NCBI GenBank assembly: GCA_964428895.1
Contig: CAYRZU010000004.1
Span: forward strand, 1-64,000
DNA length: 64,000 nucleotides
Reading direction: 5' to 3'
From: HyVt-337 sp964428895
GTDB taxonomy: Bacteria; Planctomycetota; Phycisphaerae; SM23-33
The notes under the pieces are model-generated. The model did no database searches. It was given only the letters and a program-made list of their open reading frames with translations, and had not been told where the DNA came from. Position numbers and translations under genes: made by a program. Below, piece after piece: positions 40,775-50,562 of the stretch. Position 1 is the stretch's first letter, and every line of letters starts with the position of its first letter.

Positions 40775-42346
40775 ATGACCGACTTGCGCCGATCATCTCC
40801 TGACAGCCTCGACGTCGCCCGCGAGGCCTTCGCAGGCCTGGCCCGCCCCTGGAGCCTGTGGCTGATCCTGGGCATCCAGGCGGCGCTGCTGGTATTCCAC
40901 CTGACGTCCTCCTGGCACGCCGGGCCGGACAGCGCCCTGTATATGGGCCTGGCGCGGTCGCTCGCGACCGGCGCCGGTTACGTGTTCAACTACGAGCCGC
41001 ACGTCATGGTCCCGCCGCTGTTCCCGGTGTTCCTGGCTGGGCTGGGCCAGGTCGCCGGCTCGTCGTACCTGATCTATAACATCACCCAGATCGTCTTGGC
41101 GTTGGCCTGCACGCCGGTGGCGTTTTGGATGCTGCGTCAGTCGTTCGGGAAAGACCTGGCCGTGGCCGGCACGACGATGTTCGCGCTGAACCTGGTGTTG
41201 TGGAAGGCGGCCTCGATGATCATCAGCGACGTGCTGTTCACGCTGCTGGCGTTCGTGGCCATGGGCGCGGTTATTCACGCCGCCCGCGGCGGGCGGTGGC
41301 GGTGGCCAGTCGCAATGGCGGCGGCTATCGCCGTGGCGGCGGCCTCCCTGACGCGGACCAACGGGCTGGTGATGGCCCCGGCCGCGGCATTGGCGCTATG
41401 GCTGGGCTGGCGCGGGCGACCGTGGGCCGAGCGTCTGGCGGTCGCGGCCGCATTTGCCGCCGTCGCCTTCGGGCCGATGGTCTGGTGGACCCGCTATGCC
41501 GCCTCGGTCCAATCCGGAGAGGGCGGGACGTACCTAGCGGCCTCTCACCTGGCCAGGCCTCTCGGCCAGATGCTGCCGGCCATGGCCCGCAACGTCTTTC
41601 ACGAAACCGTCACCGAGACCTCCAACACCTTCGCGGGCTTTTCCGACGTGCCGATCGGCCTGAACTTCCTGGCGCCTATCGCCATCGGCGTCGGCTGTGC
41701 GGTCAGCCTTCGCCGGCGCGAGGTCCTGTTCCCGGTGACCATTCTGCTGATGGTCGCCTTGCTGGCGACCGTACCCGGCATCCGCGCCCGCTATCTTCTG
41801 TTCGTGCTGCCCGCGGCGACGGTGCTGCTGATCGTGGGTGTTGCCGCCGTGGTGCGGCAGATCGCCCGCGAGCGCCACGTGAATGCCCGCGTCTTGGGCG
41901 CGGCCTTGATAACGGCCCTGGCGGTAATGGTAGCCGGCAACGTCATCCACACCGTGGACAAGGGCATCAGCTACCGCAAGGGCACCACCCCGAACGCCTC
42001 GCGCCTGGAACGGGACCAAGGTTGGTTCGTCGCCGGCCAGTACATCGCCGATCACCACACGGGTGATCGCCCGCCCGTGGTGCTGACGCGACAGGCCAGC
42101 GTGGTCCACTACCTCACCGGCGCCAAGACTCACAACCTCAAGCAACGTCGCGCTATGACGCAGGTGGATTTCGAGCATCGGATCGACCAGGCCAGGCCGC
42201 AATGGCTCTTGGCTGAACCCGACGAGCCCCGTACCGCTCTGGCGCGGCGCGCGTTCGAAGCTCTGGGCGTAGAGCTTCTGGACGTTGGAGGCGCCACCGG
42301 CACGAACGACATCGTCTTGTGGCAAGCGTTCTACCCGCCCGGCTAG
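40775..42346 (+). CDS. Glycosyltransferase family 39-like polytopic membrane protein
   Basis: This is a 523-residue membrane protein with about 10-11 helices. An early acidic site (HAGPDSALYMGLARSLATGAGYVF) fits the GT-C fold of PMT/ArnT-like transferases, which use a lipid-linked sugar donor at the outer face of the membrane. The C-terminal 120 residues are soluble (LERDQGWFVAGQYIADHH onward). The donor and acceptor are unknown. It ends in a 4-nt CTAG overlap with the convergent asnB. The neighbouring GT2 makes a lipid-phosphosugar and could supply its donor. Confidence 0.75.
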   Translation: MTDLRRSSPDSLDVAREAFAGLARPWSLWLILGIQAALLVFHLTSSWHAGPDSALYMGLARSLATGAGYVFNYEPHVMVPPLFPVFLAGLGQVAGSSYLIYNITQIVLALACTPVAFWMLRQSFGKDLAVAGTTMFALNLVLWKAASMIISDVLFTLLAFVAMGAVIHAARGGRWRWPVAMAAAIAVAAASLTRTNGLVMAPAAALALWLGWRGRPWAERLAVAAAFAAVAFGPMVWWTRYAASVQSGEGGTYLAASHLARPLGQMLPAMARNVFHETVTETSNTFAGFSDVPIGLNFLAPIAIGVGCAVSLRRREVLFPVTILLMVALLATVPGIRARYLLFVLPAATVLLIVGVAAVVRQIARERHVNARVLGAALITALAVMVAGNVIHTVDKGISYRKGTTPNASRLERDQGWFVAGQYIADHHTGDRPPVVLTRQASVVHYLTGAKTHNLKQRRAMTQVDFEHRIDQARPQWLLAEPDEPRTALARRAFEALGVELLDVGGATGTNDIVLWQAFYPPG

Positions 42347-44175
42347 CCGGGCAGCAGCGCCAGCAAGTAGCGAATCATGAGTTGGTGGTATCTGCCAAAC
42401 GTCTGGCCGTAGCGCAGGGGGGTCGGCCGGCAGAACCGATTGGCCAGGGGAATCGTTCGCGGGGCGCGGCTGTCGCAGGCCATGTTGAACCCGCTCTTGG
42501 GGCGCCGGGCCAGTTCGTCGGGATACAGATCCGCGATGGCCCGCCGGAGAACGATCTTGCCAAGCCCGTTGTCGCGTTTCAGCTCGACCGGCAGGCGCCA
42601 GCAGAACTCGACCAGATCCTTGTCCAGGAAGGGCACCCGCACCTCCAGGCTGTGGGCCATGCTCATGCGGTCAACCTTCACCAGCATGTCGCTCGGGAGG
42701 TAGAAGGTCTGGTCGGCGTAAAGCAGGCAGTCCAACTCGCCACAGCCGGCCCGCTCGGCCCGGCGCATGGGCTCGGCGTAGCGTCCGAGCGGGTCGAAGT
42801 TCCGCGCCGCGTCCCAGAACTCCTCGGTGTAGGCCCGCCGCTTCAGCTCGCGCGTGAAGACCACCCGCCAACTCGCATGGTCGCGCCATCGACCTTGCTC
42901 GGCCCCAGCCACAAAGCGTCCCGCCTTTTCGCGCAACGAGTACTTGCCGCCGACTTCCGGCAGCAGCTTGGTCAACGGCCGAACGATGCCCTGGCGCACC
43001 CACCTGGGCCAGTGTCGGTACCGGGCGGCCGCCGCGGCGGCATCATGCGTGGCGTAGCCGCCGAGGGTTTCGTCGGCGCCGTCGCCACTGAGGGCGACGG
43101 TGACCTGGCGCCTCGCCATCTGACAGAGCAGGTAGGTCGGCAGGGACGAGGAGTCCGCGAACGGCTCGCGCGTGTGTGGGCGAACGCGGTCGCACAGCGC
43201 CGAGTAGTCCAACGTCATCGTCTCCGACGCCAACGTCACACCCAACGCCTCGGCCGCCTGAAGCGACCCCGGCAACTCGTCGAACCGCGGATCGGTGAAG
43301 CCCACGCTGAAGGCCCGCGTTTGGCCCGGGTTGGCGGCCTCCATGGCACGGATAATGGCGAAGGAGTCCGTTCCGCTCGATAGGAACCCGCCCAGCGGCA
43401 CGTCGGAGACCATCTGCTGTTTGACGACGGCCTTGAGCCGCGCATCGAACTGGTCGACCAACGCGTCGACGCTGCCCCTCAGCTTGGGCGCCTCCAGCGG
43501 CAAGGACCAATACGGCTCGATCCGCACGCGACCATCCTCGACCACCATCTGATGGCCCGGCGGCAACTGACGAATGTGCCGATAGCCCGTCAGCGGGGCC
43601 GGCACATAGCTGAAGGTGAAGTAGGCGTCGACGCCTTCCAGGTCGGCTTCGTCGTCGAACTCCGGCACCAACAGGATCGGCCGAACGTCCGACGCGAACA
43701 GCAGCGCCCCCTTGACGTCGGCGTAGAACAGGGGCTTGACGCCAAGGTGATCCCGCACCAGCCAGAGCCGGTTCTTTCGGGCGTCGTAGATGCCGAAGGC
43801 GAAGATGCCGCTGAGCCGATCCACGCACGCCAGGTCCCATTCCAAGTAGGCGTGCAGCAGCACCTCCGTGTCGCTGGTGGTCCGGAAGACGTGGCCCAAG
43901 CCTTCCAACTGGCGGCGCAGCTCGGGGAAGTTGTAGATCTCGCCGTTATAGGTCAGATGGACCTTCTCGTCCGGCGAGGCCATGGGCTGAGCGGCGCGTT
44001 CGTCGACGTCAATGATGGCCAACCGACGATGCCCCAACCCCACGCCCAGTCGCTGCAGGCGGCCGCGCCCGTCGGGGCCGCGGTGGGCCATCGCGTCGAT
44101 CATCACATCGAACGCGTCGACCGGCACGGACCAGCCGCGCTGCGTATAGTCGAAGTAGCCCACAATGCCGCACAT
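42343..44175 (-). CDS. asnB: Asparagine synthetase (glutamine-hydrolysing), intact
   Basis: This 610-residue protein makes asparagine or amidates a related acid. The glutaminase Cys2 (MCGIVGYF), MAHRGPDGRG, LGHRRLAIID and NGEIYNF are kept, as are the synthetase loop (SSGTDSFAI, where SGG is changed to SSG) and SGDGADETLGGY. This contrasts with the mutated homologue at 31338-33212. The SSG variant is minor, since the Asp-Ser pair remains. It sits 9 nt after the GT2 gene in one operon. Such asnB copies often occur in surface polysaccharide clusters, where they amidate a sugar acid. Confidence 0.93.
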   Translation of the reverse strand: MCGIVGYFDYTQRGWSVPVDAFDVMIDAMAHRGPDGRGRLQRLGVGLGHRRLAIIDVDERAAQPMASPDEKVHLTYNGEIYNFPELRRQLEGLGHVFRTTSDTEVLLHAYLEWDLACVDRLSGIFAFGIYDARKNRLWLVRDHLGVKPLFYADVKGALLFASDVRPILLVPEFDDEADLEGVDAYFTFSYVPAPLTGYRHIRQLPPGHQMVVEDGRVRIEPYWSLPLEAPKLRGSVDALVDQFDARLKAVVKQQMVSDVPLGGFLSSGTDSFAIIRAMEAANPGQTRAFSVGFTDPRFDELPGSLQAAEALGVTLASETMTLDYSALCDRVRPHTREPFADSSSLPTYLLCQMARRQVTVALSGDGADETLGGYATHDAAAAAARYRHWPRWVRQGIVRPLTKLLPEVGGKYSLREKAGRFVAGAEQGRWRDHASWRVVFTRELKRRAYTEEFWDAARNFDPLGRYAEPMRRAERAGCGELDCLLYADQTFYLPSDMLVKVDRMSMAHSLEVRVPFLDKDLVEFCWRLPVELKRDNGLGKIVLRRAIADLYPDELARRPKSGFNMACDSRAPRTIPLANRFCRPTPLRYGQTFGRYHQLMIRYLLALLPG

Positions 44176-44184
44176 GGCGATTCG

Positions 44185-45072
44185 CTAACTGCGCTCGAAG
44201 CGCTCCTGCCGCAAGGCCGTGATCTGGTCGCACACCAAGCCGATCAGAAACGTCAGCACGCCCGAGATCACCACCGTCGACGCGAACGTGGGGAAGCCCC
44301 GCCCGTACCGGAACGTGATAATCAAGCCGTAAACCATCCCCGGAATCACCTGCAGGGCGCTCAAGACGGTGAAGAACTTGAAGGCCTCGAACAGCACCAG
44401 GATGCGGGTGATCAGGTGCAGCGTGGTCAGCCCGTCGCGCAGCTGGCGGACGGTGCTCGAGCCCACCCGTTGGTGCGTAACGATCTTCTTGTAGCCCAGC
44501 CGATACCCCCGCTTGATCATCAGCAGCGTGCTGGTGGTCGACGCCGAGAACCCATCCGGCAGCAAGTGCAGGTATTGGGCGATGATCTCCCGTCGAAACG
44601 CCCGCAGCCCGGAATTGAGGTCCGGAATGCGCTCGCGGGCGACCGCTTCAGCCACGATCCGCAGCAGGAACTTGCCCGGCACGCGCTCGGGTCGCACGTC
44701 CGAGCCCCGCACGCGTCGGCCGATCACCGCATCCATCTGGCCGGACAGGACCGGACGAACCACGCGCGCCAAATCGCGCGGGCGATGCTGGCCGTCACCG
44801 TCGTACCAGGCTACCACCTTCCCGTGCGCGTGGCGAACGGCCGTCTTGATCGACGCGCCGTAGCCCATGTTGCGGCTGTGGGTCAGTACCGTTACACCGG
44901 GAACGCCTTGGGCGACCTGGCCGGTCTTGTCCTTCGAGCCGTCGTCGACCACGATGACCTCCGCCTGCGGAAACTGCGCCCGCAGCTCGCGCAGGGTCGG
45001 TTCGATCGCGTCGGCCTCGTTGTAGGCCGGGATGCAAACCGTTACATCCTCGAATGACAGGTCGGAACTCAC
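44185..45072 (-). CDS. Family 2 glycosyltransferase, dolichyl-phosphate-sugar synthase-like
   Basis: This is a 295-residue GT-A enzyme. It has VCIPAYNEADAIEP, the DxD-like VVDDGSKDKT and YDGDGQHRP, and SRNMGYGASIKTA, as in DPM/DolP-sugar synthases that use a nucleotide sugar to make a polyprenyl-phosphosugar. Two C-terminal hydrophobic helices anchor it (FKFFTVLSALQVIPGMVYGLII and FASTVVISGVLTFLIGLVC). The likely partner is the GT-C-like protein encoded on the other strand. The start is ATG at 45072, and the predicted promoter is upstream at 45111-45138. Confidence 0.88.
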   Translation of the reverse strand: MSSDLSFEDVTVCIPAYNEADAIEPTLRELRAQFPQAEVIVVDDGSKDKTGQVAQGVPGVTVLTHSRNMGYGASIKTAVRHAHGKVVAWYDGDGQHRPRDLARVVRPVLSGQMDAVIGRRVRGSDVRPERVPGKFLLRIVAEAVARERIPDLNSGLRAFRREIIAQYLHLLPDGFSASTTSTLLMIKRGYRLGYKKIVTHQRVGSSTVRQLRDGLTTLHLITRILVLFEAFKFFTVLSALQVIPGMVYGLIITFRYGRGFPTFASTVVISGVLTFLIGLVCDQITALRQERFERS

Positions 45073-45110
45073 CGGGCGGGACCTTTCGGAATCTCAAGCG
45101 GGTTGAGCCT

Positions 45111-45138
45111 ATTATTCCCAAGCCCGCAACCAGCACAA
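45111..45138 (-). promoter_or_regulatory. Predicted promoter for the GT2-asnB operon
   Basis: On the minus strand TTGTGC (45133-45138) is followed by AATAAT (45111-45116) after 16 nt. The -10 box matches five of six positions; the -35 is weak. Confidence 0.35.
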
Positions 45139-45237
45139 GCGCTTTGCCGTCAACGTGCGGTGGCCGAATATCGCTTTCGGCCGTTGAATCGAGTACCTTA
45201 CTCGGGCTGTGGCCACCTTCGGCCCCCGAAACATCCC

Positions 45238-45891
45238 ATGAGTTCGACCGACACCAATGCCCCGCCGACCCTCAAGCCCAAGAGCCTGCTGCAAGGGCTC
45301 TGGGACTTCCTGGGGATTGCCTTTCGGCTGGTGCTGTTCGACCAGGCGTGGCTGCCCAGGTTCGGCTGGACCACCATGGAAGACGACCGCATGCGGGCGG
45401 TGCTGCCCGAAACTAGGGGCCGCCTGCTGGACCTCGGCTCGGGGACCAATCGCCTGGTCAACACCTACGGCGACGGCGTCGGTGTCGACGTGGTCGACTG
45501 GGGCGGCGGCACGGTGGTGGTCCCCGACACCGCCGACCTGCCGTTCGAGGATGCCTCCTTCGACACCGTTACCTTCATCGCGTGTCTGAACCACATTCCC
45601 TACCGCGCCCGGGCCCTGGCTGAGGCCCGCCGCCTGCTCCGCCCCGGCGGACGCGTGCTGATCACCATGATCAACCCTCTCCTGGGCGGCCTGGGCCATA
45701 AGCTATGGTGGTATTCCGAGGACAAACACCGCGATGTTGACGCCCGCGAAGTTGGCGGCATGTGGACCAAGACAATCGTCCGCCTCTGCGCCGACGCCGG
45801 CCTGGCGCTCGCCCGCCATAAGCGGTTTGTCTACGGCATGAACCACCTGTACGTGTTCGAGCTGGCCGATCTCCCCGCCAACGAGGGCTAG
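45238..45891 (+). CDS. SAM-dependent methyltransferase (class I)
   Basis: This 217-residue protein has the glycine-rich SAM motif LLDLGSGTNRLV, the acidic turn VGVDVVDWGGGT, LPFEDASFDTVTFIACLNHIPY and LRPGGRVLITM, which place it in the Methyltransf_11 group. The ATG at 45238 is chosen because upstream in-frame residues show no family features. The substrate is not known. It ends 2 nt before the metallophosphoesterase gene, and the pair is divergent from the GT2-asnB operon. The first 50 residues contain an amphipathic stretch (LLQGLWDFLGIAFRLVLF) that might contact the membrane. Confidence 0.83.
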   Translation: MSSTDTNAPPTLKPKSLLQGLWDFLGIAFRLVLFDQAWLPRFGWTTMEDDRMRAVLPETRGRLLDLGSGTNRLVNTYGDGVGVDVVDWGGGTVVVPDTADLPFEDASFDTVTFIACLNHIPYRARALAEARRLLRPGGRVLITMINPLLGGLGHKLWWYSEDKHRDVDAREVGGMWTKTIVRLCADAGLALARHKRFVYGMNHLYVFELADLPANEG

Positions 45892-45893
45892 CA

Positions 45894-46703
45894 ATGGGCG
45901 AGCGGCTCCTGACGATTGGATTGTTCACCGACGCCCACGTCGCCGGGGCCGACTACAGCAGCCGTTATTGCTCCCACTCCCTCGATAAGCTCGCCGAAGC
46001 CATTGACACGTTCATCGAACGCAAGGTGGACGCCATCATCGACCTCGGCGACTTGCTCGACCGGGTCGACGGCGACCCCACCGACCCGGCCGACAACCTG
46101 GCCGCAGCAGCAGCCATTGTGCGGCGCTTCGACGGGCCACATCATTTTGTCCTCGGCAATCACGACCTGGATTGCCTTACCAAAGCCGACCTACTCGCCC
46201 AAAGCGGCGCCGCCAGCGACACGCCACGATACGCGTTCGACCACGCGCCTTTCCGCTTCATCGTGCTGGACACCAACTGCTTCGAGGACGGCTCGGATTA
46301 CACGCCCGAAACCATGCCCGAAGACTGGGGAGAGGCCTGGCTAGGCGAAGCTCAACTAACGTGGCTGGCTGATGAACTGAAACGGGCGGGCGACAGACCC
46401 ACGCTGATCCTGACCCACGCCGAACTCGACCCCCGCGTCACCGAAGCGGGTGTCAACAAGCACGCCGTCAAAGATAGCGCCGCCGCTCGCGGCATCATCG
46501 CCCAAGCCGGCAACGTCCGGGCCGTCCTCCAAGGCCACTGCCACACCGGCCGATTCGGAGAGCACGACGGAATCCCCTATCTGACCCTCAAAGCTCTATG
46601 CGAAGGCCCATTCCCGCCCAGCAACGCCTACGCGATCCTCCATCTGGACACAGACGGCAGCATTCAGTTCGAGGGCTTCGCCGATCAACCCAGCTTCCCC
46701 TAG
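45894..46703 (+). CDS. Calcineurin-like metallophosphoesterase
   Basis: This 269-residue protein has the dimetal motifs of the family in order: FTDAHV, DLGDLLDR, LGNHDLD and LQGHCHTG, with a TLILTHAELD histidine between the last two. Such enzymes hydrolyse phosphomonoesters or phosphodiesters. No signal peptide is seen, so a cytoplasmic role is likely. The start ATG is 2 nt after the methyltransferase stop, so the two are probably coupled. The substrate is unknown. It is convergent with mutS, 6 nt apart. Confidence 0.88.
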   Translation: MGERLLTIGLFTDAHVAGADYSSRYCSHSLDKLAEAIDTFIERKVDAIIDLGDLLDRVDGDPTDPADNLAAAAAIVRRFDGPHHFVLGNHDLDCLTKADLLAQSGAASDTPRYAFDHAPFRFIVLDTNCFEDGSDYTPETMPEDWGEAWLGEAQLTWLADELKRAGDRPTLILTHAELDPRVTEAGVNKHAVKDSAAARGIIAQAGNVRAVLQGHCHTGRFGEHDGIPYLTLKALCEGPFPPSNAYAILHLDTDGSIQFEGFADQPSFP

Positions 46704-46709
46704 GGGGGC

Positions 46710-49319
46710 CTACAAATCGCTCTTGAGCTTGCGGAGGGCTTCGAGCGCTTGCATGGGAGTGAGGTTGTCTAGGTCGAGGGCTTTGATTTCTCGGGCAACG
46801 TGGGCGGGCCTGTCGGCGAAGAGCTGCATTTGCTCAGCCGCCTGCTTGGCCCGGTCGGCCAGCTCGGGCATGTCGAGGCCCTCAGCGAGGTGGGCTTGCA
46901 GTTGGGGCAGCAGCGTCTTGGCGCGGTCGATAACGTCGGCGGGCACGCCGGCCAGGCGGGCGACGTGGACGCCGTAGCTCTGGTCGCAGCCGCCGCGGGT
47001 GATCTTATGCAGGAAGATCACCTCGTCGGCCCATTCCTTGACCGCCACGTTGTAGTTCCGCACGCCGGCGAGCAATCCCTCGAGCTCGCACAGTTCGTGG
47101 TAGTGCGTGGCGAACAGGGCGCGACATTTCAGTTGGGTGGCCAGGTACTCGCTGATGGCCCAGGCCAGGGCGAGCCCGTCGTAGGTGCTCGTGCCTCGGC
47201 CGACCTCGTCGAGAATGACCAACGACCGGCTGGTCGCGTTGTTGAGGATGTTGGCGGTCTCGACCATTTCCAGCATGAACGTCGATAGGCCGCGCGTCAG
47301 CTCGTCGGCGGCGCCCACGCGGGTGAAGATGCGGTCCACCAGGCCGATGGTAGCTGATTCCGCTGGGACAAAGCTGCCTGTCTGCGCCATCAGCGTCAGC
47401 AGGGCGACCTGGCGGATGTAGGTACTCTTGCCGGCCATATTCGGGCCGGTGATGATCAGCAACCGATCCTTCTTGGGCGTCATCATCAGATCGTTGGGGA
47501 CGAATGTCTCCGCCAGTTGCTGGGCCAACACCGGGTGCTTCCCGCCGACGATTTCCAGGATGTTGTCCTGCGTAATGGTCGGCCGAACGTACCCGCGATC
47601 GACCGCCAACTGCGCCAGCGCCCCCAGCACGTCCAGCGTAGCCAAGGCTTCAGCCGCCCGCTGGAAGCCTTCCAGGTGTTGGGCCAACTGCTGGCGGATC
47701 TGCTCGAACAGCATGCCCTCCAGGTCCTTGGCCCGCTCGCCGGCGGTCAGGACCTCGGTCTCGTAGCGCTTCAACTCGTCGGTGATGTAGCGTTCGGCGT
47801 TCTTGAGCGTCTGTTTGCGGACGTAGTCGGCCGGCACCTTGTCCTGATTGACGTGGGTGACCTCGATGTAATAGCCGAACACCTTGTTGAAACCGATCCG
47901 CAGGTTCGGAATGCCCAGCCGTTTGGCTTGCTCGGCCTGGTAGCCGGCTAGCCAGCTCTGCCCGTCGGCGCCAACGCGTCGCAGGCGGTCGAGTTCGTCG
48001 TGGAAGCCGGCCGCGATCACGCCGCCGTCGCGAAGCACGTTGGGACAATCCGGGTCGATCGACTCGGCGATCAGATAGGCCGGGGCGTCCAGGCCGTCGA
48101 AGGTCGGCATCAGGTGCGCAACCAGGTCGGCCGAGCAACCGGCGATGGCCTCAGCCAGCTTGGGCAGAATCGCCAGCGTCTGCCCCAGCGCCACCAGTTC
48201 GCGCGGCCGCACGCGGGCCAGGGCGATGTTGGCGGCAATCCGGTCGATCTGCGAAGTCTCTCCCAGCAGCGTGCGGATGTCGGCCAGTCGTTGCCGGTCG
48301 GTCGTCAGTTCCTCCACCGCATCCTGCCGCAGCACGATGGCGCTGTAGCCGGTCAGCGGGAACGTTAGCCATCGCTCTAACAGCCGCGCGCCCATGCCGG
48401 TGCAGGTCTCATCGATGCATGACAGCAGGCTGCCCTCCCGCCGATTGCTGCGCAGCGTTCGGTGGACTTCCAGACATCGCAGCGTGTTGCCGTCGATGGC
48501 CATGTGGTCGGTGCGGTCGAACTTCGATAGCGCGCGGATATGGTCCAGCGCCGTCTTCTGCGTTTCGCGCAGGTATTCGATGATGGCGCCCGCCGCCGAG
48601 AGCGACGCGTCCCACCCCTCAAAACCGAACCCCTCCAGTGTGGCCACCGCGAAGTGTTCTTGCAGGGCGGCCTGCGCCCCGTGTGCTTCGAACGCCCACG
48701 GCGGACGGCTGGTCGAAACCGCCGACGTGCACTGATCGAGCGTCTGGCGGAACTCGGCGGTATCGAAGGCCGAGCCCTCCGCCACCAACACCTCGGCCGC
48801 CCCGATGCGGATCAACTCATCCAACACGTGGTCGGCCGGCGTGAGCATGGTCCGAAAATCCCCGCTGGATAGCTCCACCCACGCCAATCCCGCTTGGTCA
48901 TCACCCACCGGAAACGCCGCCGCCAGGTAGTTCCCCGCCCGCTGATCCAGCAACGCCTCATCGGTTAGCGTCCCTGGCGTGATCAGCCGCACCACATCGC
49001 GCTTGACCACGCCCTTGGCCTGCTTGGGGTCCTCGACCTGTTCGCAGATCGCCACGCGATGCCCGGCCCGGATCAGTCGTCCCAGGTAGCTGTCCAACGC
49101 GTGGTACGGCAGCCCCGCCAGCGGAACCGCTGACGGGCCCTTGCTGCGCGCGGTCAGGGCCAACCCCAGATCGCGGCTGGCGATCTTAGCGTCCTCGTAG
49201 AACAGCTCGTAAAAATCGCCCATGCGGAACAACAGCAGGTAGTCGGGGTACTGCTCCTTGAACTGCCGGTACTGCCGCATTGCGGGCGTATCGAGTTGGG
49301 CAGACGTTTCAGGGGTCAT
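46710..49319 (-). CDS. mutS: DNA mismatch repair protein MutS
   Basis: MutS recognises mismatches and recruits MutL. The 869-residue protein has the N-terminal mismatch-binding LLFRMGDFYELFYEDA (Phe-x-Glu in DFYEL). The Walker A GPNMAGKST, Walker B-like ILDEVGRGTSTYDGLALAW and THYHEL are in the C-terminal ATPase. The start at ATG 49319 (MTPETSAQLDTPAMRQYRQFK) has no good ribosome-binding site; the longer form to 49352 adds an unlikely 11 residues. mutL is not adjacent. Confidence 0.97.
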   Translation of the reverse strand: MTPETSAQLDTPAMRQYRQFKEQYPDYLLLFRMGDFYELFYEDAKIASRDLGLALTARSKGPSAVPLAGLPYHALDSYLGRLIRAGHRVAICEQVEDPKQAKGVVKRDVVRLITPGTLTDEALLDQRAGNYLAAAFPVGDDQAGLAWVELSSGDFRTMLTPADHVLDELIRIGAAEVLVAEGSAFDTAEFRQTLDQCTSAVSTSRPPWAFEAHGAQAALQEHFAVATLEGFGFEGWDASLSAAGAIIEYLRETQKTALDHIRALSKFDRTDHMAIDGNTLRCLEVHRTLRSNRREGSLLSCIDETCTGMGARLLERWLTFPLTGYSAIVLRQDAVEELTTDRQRLADIRTLLGETSQIDRIAANIALARVRPRELVALGQTLAILPKLAEAIAGCSADLVAHLMPTFDGLDAPAYLIAESIDPDCPNVLRDGGVIAAGFHDELDRLRRVGADGQSWLAGYQAEQAKRLGIPNLRIGFNKVFGYYIEVTHVNQDKVPADYVRKQTLKNAERYITDELKRYETEVLTAGERAKDLEGMLFEQIRQQLAQHLEGFQRAAEALATLDVLGALAQLAVDRGYVRPTITQDNILEIVGGKHPVLAQQLAETFVPNDLMMTPKKDRLLIITGPNMAGKSTYIRQVALLTLMAQTGSFVPAESATIGLVDRIFTRVGAADELTRGLSTFMLEMVETANILNNATSRSLVILDEVGRGTSTYDGLALAWAISEYLATQLKCRALFATHYHELCELEGLLAGVRNYNVAVKEWADEVIFLHKITRGGCDQSYGVHVARLAGVPADVIDRAKTLLPQLQAHLAEGLDMPELADRAKQAAEQMQLFADRPAHVAREIKALDLDNLTPMQALEALRKLKSDL

Positions 49320-49414
49320 CGGGTGTCGTCGATGATAGGCCACCGCCGCCAAACCGGCAAGAGACCACCAACGCCCCCCCCGGCATATCCGACGCTGTTA
49401 GGCCGCCACAACTG

Positions 49415-49423
49415 TGCTATGAT
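49415..49423 (+). promoter_or_regulatory. Extended -10 promoter for the prepilin-like gene
   Basis: TGC-TATGAT is an extended -10 element with no clear -35. It would start transcription about 60 nt before the ATG at 49492. Confidence 0.45.
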
Positions 49424-49491
49424 TAGATGATGGTCGGTCTGTTCGTGGGCCGATCCAAGTCCATGTGAGACGTTCGTATCACCTACAGGAA

Positions 49492-50562
49492 ATGGTGTTG
49501 ACCGAGGACCGATTCAAGACGGGGAGGAGGTGCGGCGAGGCGCAGCCCGTGCGCCCAGCCTTTACGCTGACCGAGTTGCTGATTATCCTCAGCATTGTCG
49601 GCTTGCTTGCCGTGATCGCCGTGCCGAGCTTCGAGCGCATGCTGGAATCGTCCCGCTCAGCCCTCTGTCGCAACCAGCTTCGCCAGATCAGCATTACGCT
49701 GCTGGACGAGACCACCAGCGGCATCGACCTTCACAACCGGCTCGGCATAGCCGTGCCCGACTACACCCGCTGGGAGGCCACCATCGTCGAGGCTGACCTG
49801 ATAGATCTGATGGTCTGCCCCTCCGACAACGAACCGCTGGAAGACCCCCTCGAAGCGGTCAAGGACCTCTACATCCACCAAGTCAGTTGGCAGTACGGGT
49901 GGGAGCAACACTTCGACACGCCGCTTTACGACGTACTGACAGGCCAGGGCATCAACGATCCGCAGTTAATCGGCATGTACAAGGGACAGGAACTCAACGG
50001 CGGCAACCCGGTGAACCCTCTGTGGAAAGTTCTCAGCCCGTTCGGGGGCCAGATCGCCGACAACCAGGCAGCCATCGCGGTTGGGTGGTCGACCATCCTG
50101 ATCACCTTCACCGATCACTACGCCATCGTCGAGGAATACATCTACGACGTTGAGTTCTGGGAAGCCTACGGCGACCAGACCGGCAGCGACCACTTTCTCT
50201 GCGACGGGCCCGGCGATAATTGGGAGAGCGAGACCGTTCGCGATCTGATCGGGCGCAATTACGCCAACAGCGCCCGTTCCTACGCCGCCCTGGCCAAGAT
50301 CAGCTACGGCATGAACAGCCTGGTCCAGAACGCCTCGCCCAATCTCGGGCAGATCTACATGATGGACTACACCGACGCCGACGCCATCCTCCACGGCGAC
50401 CAGCTCGACCAGCCCTTTGATGAGAAGTACACCAACGGTGAAGTGGTCGCTCGCCACAACGGCCGAGCCAACGTCCTCTACGTCGACGGGCGAATTGTCT
50501 CCCTGACCAAACCCGAAATCGAAGAGCAATACACCGACCCGGCCGGCACGTTCCACCATTAG
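49492..50562 (+). CDS. Type II/IV prepilin-like protein with H-X9-DG motif (planctomycete DUF1559-like)
   Basis: This is a 356-residue secreted protein. A basic start (RPA) is followed by the prepilin motif F-T-L-T-E-L and the helix LLIILSIVGLLAVIAVPSF, so prepilin peptidase should cleave it. The end has HNGRANVLYVDG, the H-X9-DG motif of a large planctomycete family, thought to be a surface or pseudopilus component. The middle contains a two-Cys pattern. ATG at 49492 is used; a GTG at 49465 would add nine residues. The product may assemble with other pseudopilins not encoded here. Confidence 0.85.
   Translation: MVLTEDRFKTGRRCGEAQPVRPAFTLTELLIILSIVGLLAVIAVPSFERMLESSRSALCRNQLRQISITLLDETTSGIDLHNRLGIAVPDYTRWEATIVEADLIDLMVCPSDNEPLEDPLEAVKDLYIHQVSWQYGWEQHFDTPLYDVLTGQGINDPQLIGMYKGQELNGGNPVNPLWKVLSPFGGQIADNQAAIAVGWSTILITFTDHYAIVEEYIYDVEFWEAYGDQTGSDHFLCDGPGDNWESETVRDLIGRNYANSARSYAALAKISYGMNSLVQNASPNLGQIYMMDYTDADAILHGDQLDQPFDEKYTNGEVVARHNGRANVLYVDGRIVSLTKPEIEEQYTDPAGTFHH

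Noticed and set aside
43552..45057. Plus-strand open frame of 501 codons
   Set aside because: It is antisense to asnB and the GT2 gene, which have clear active-site motifs.
46697..46706. CCCCTAGGGG palindrome between the metallophosphoesterase and mutS
   Set aside because: Too short, and it arises from the overlap of the stop codon with G and C runs.
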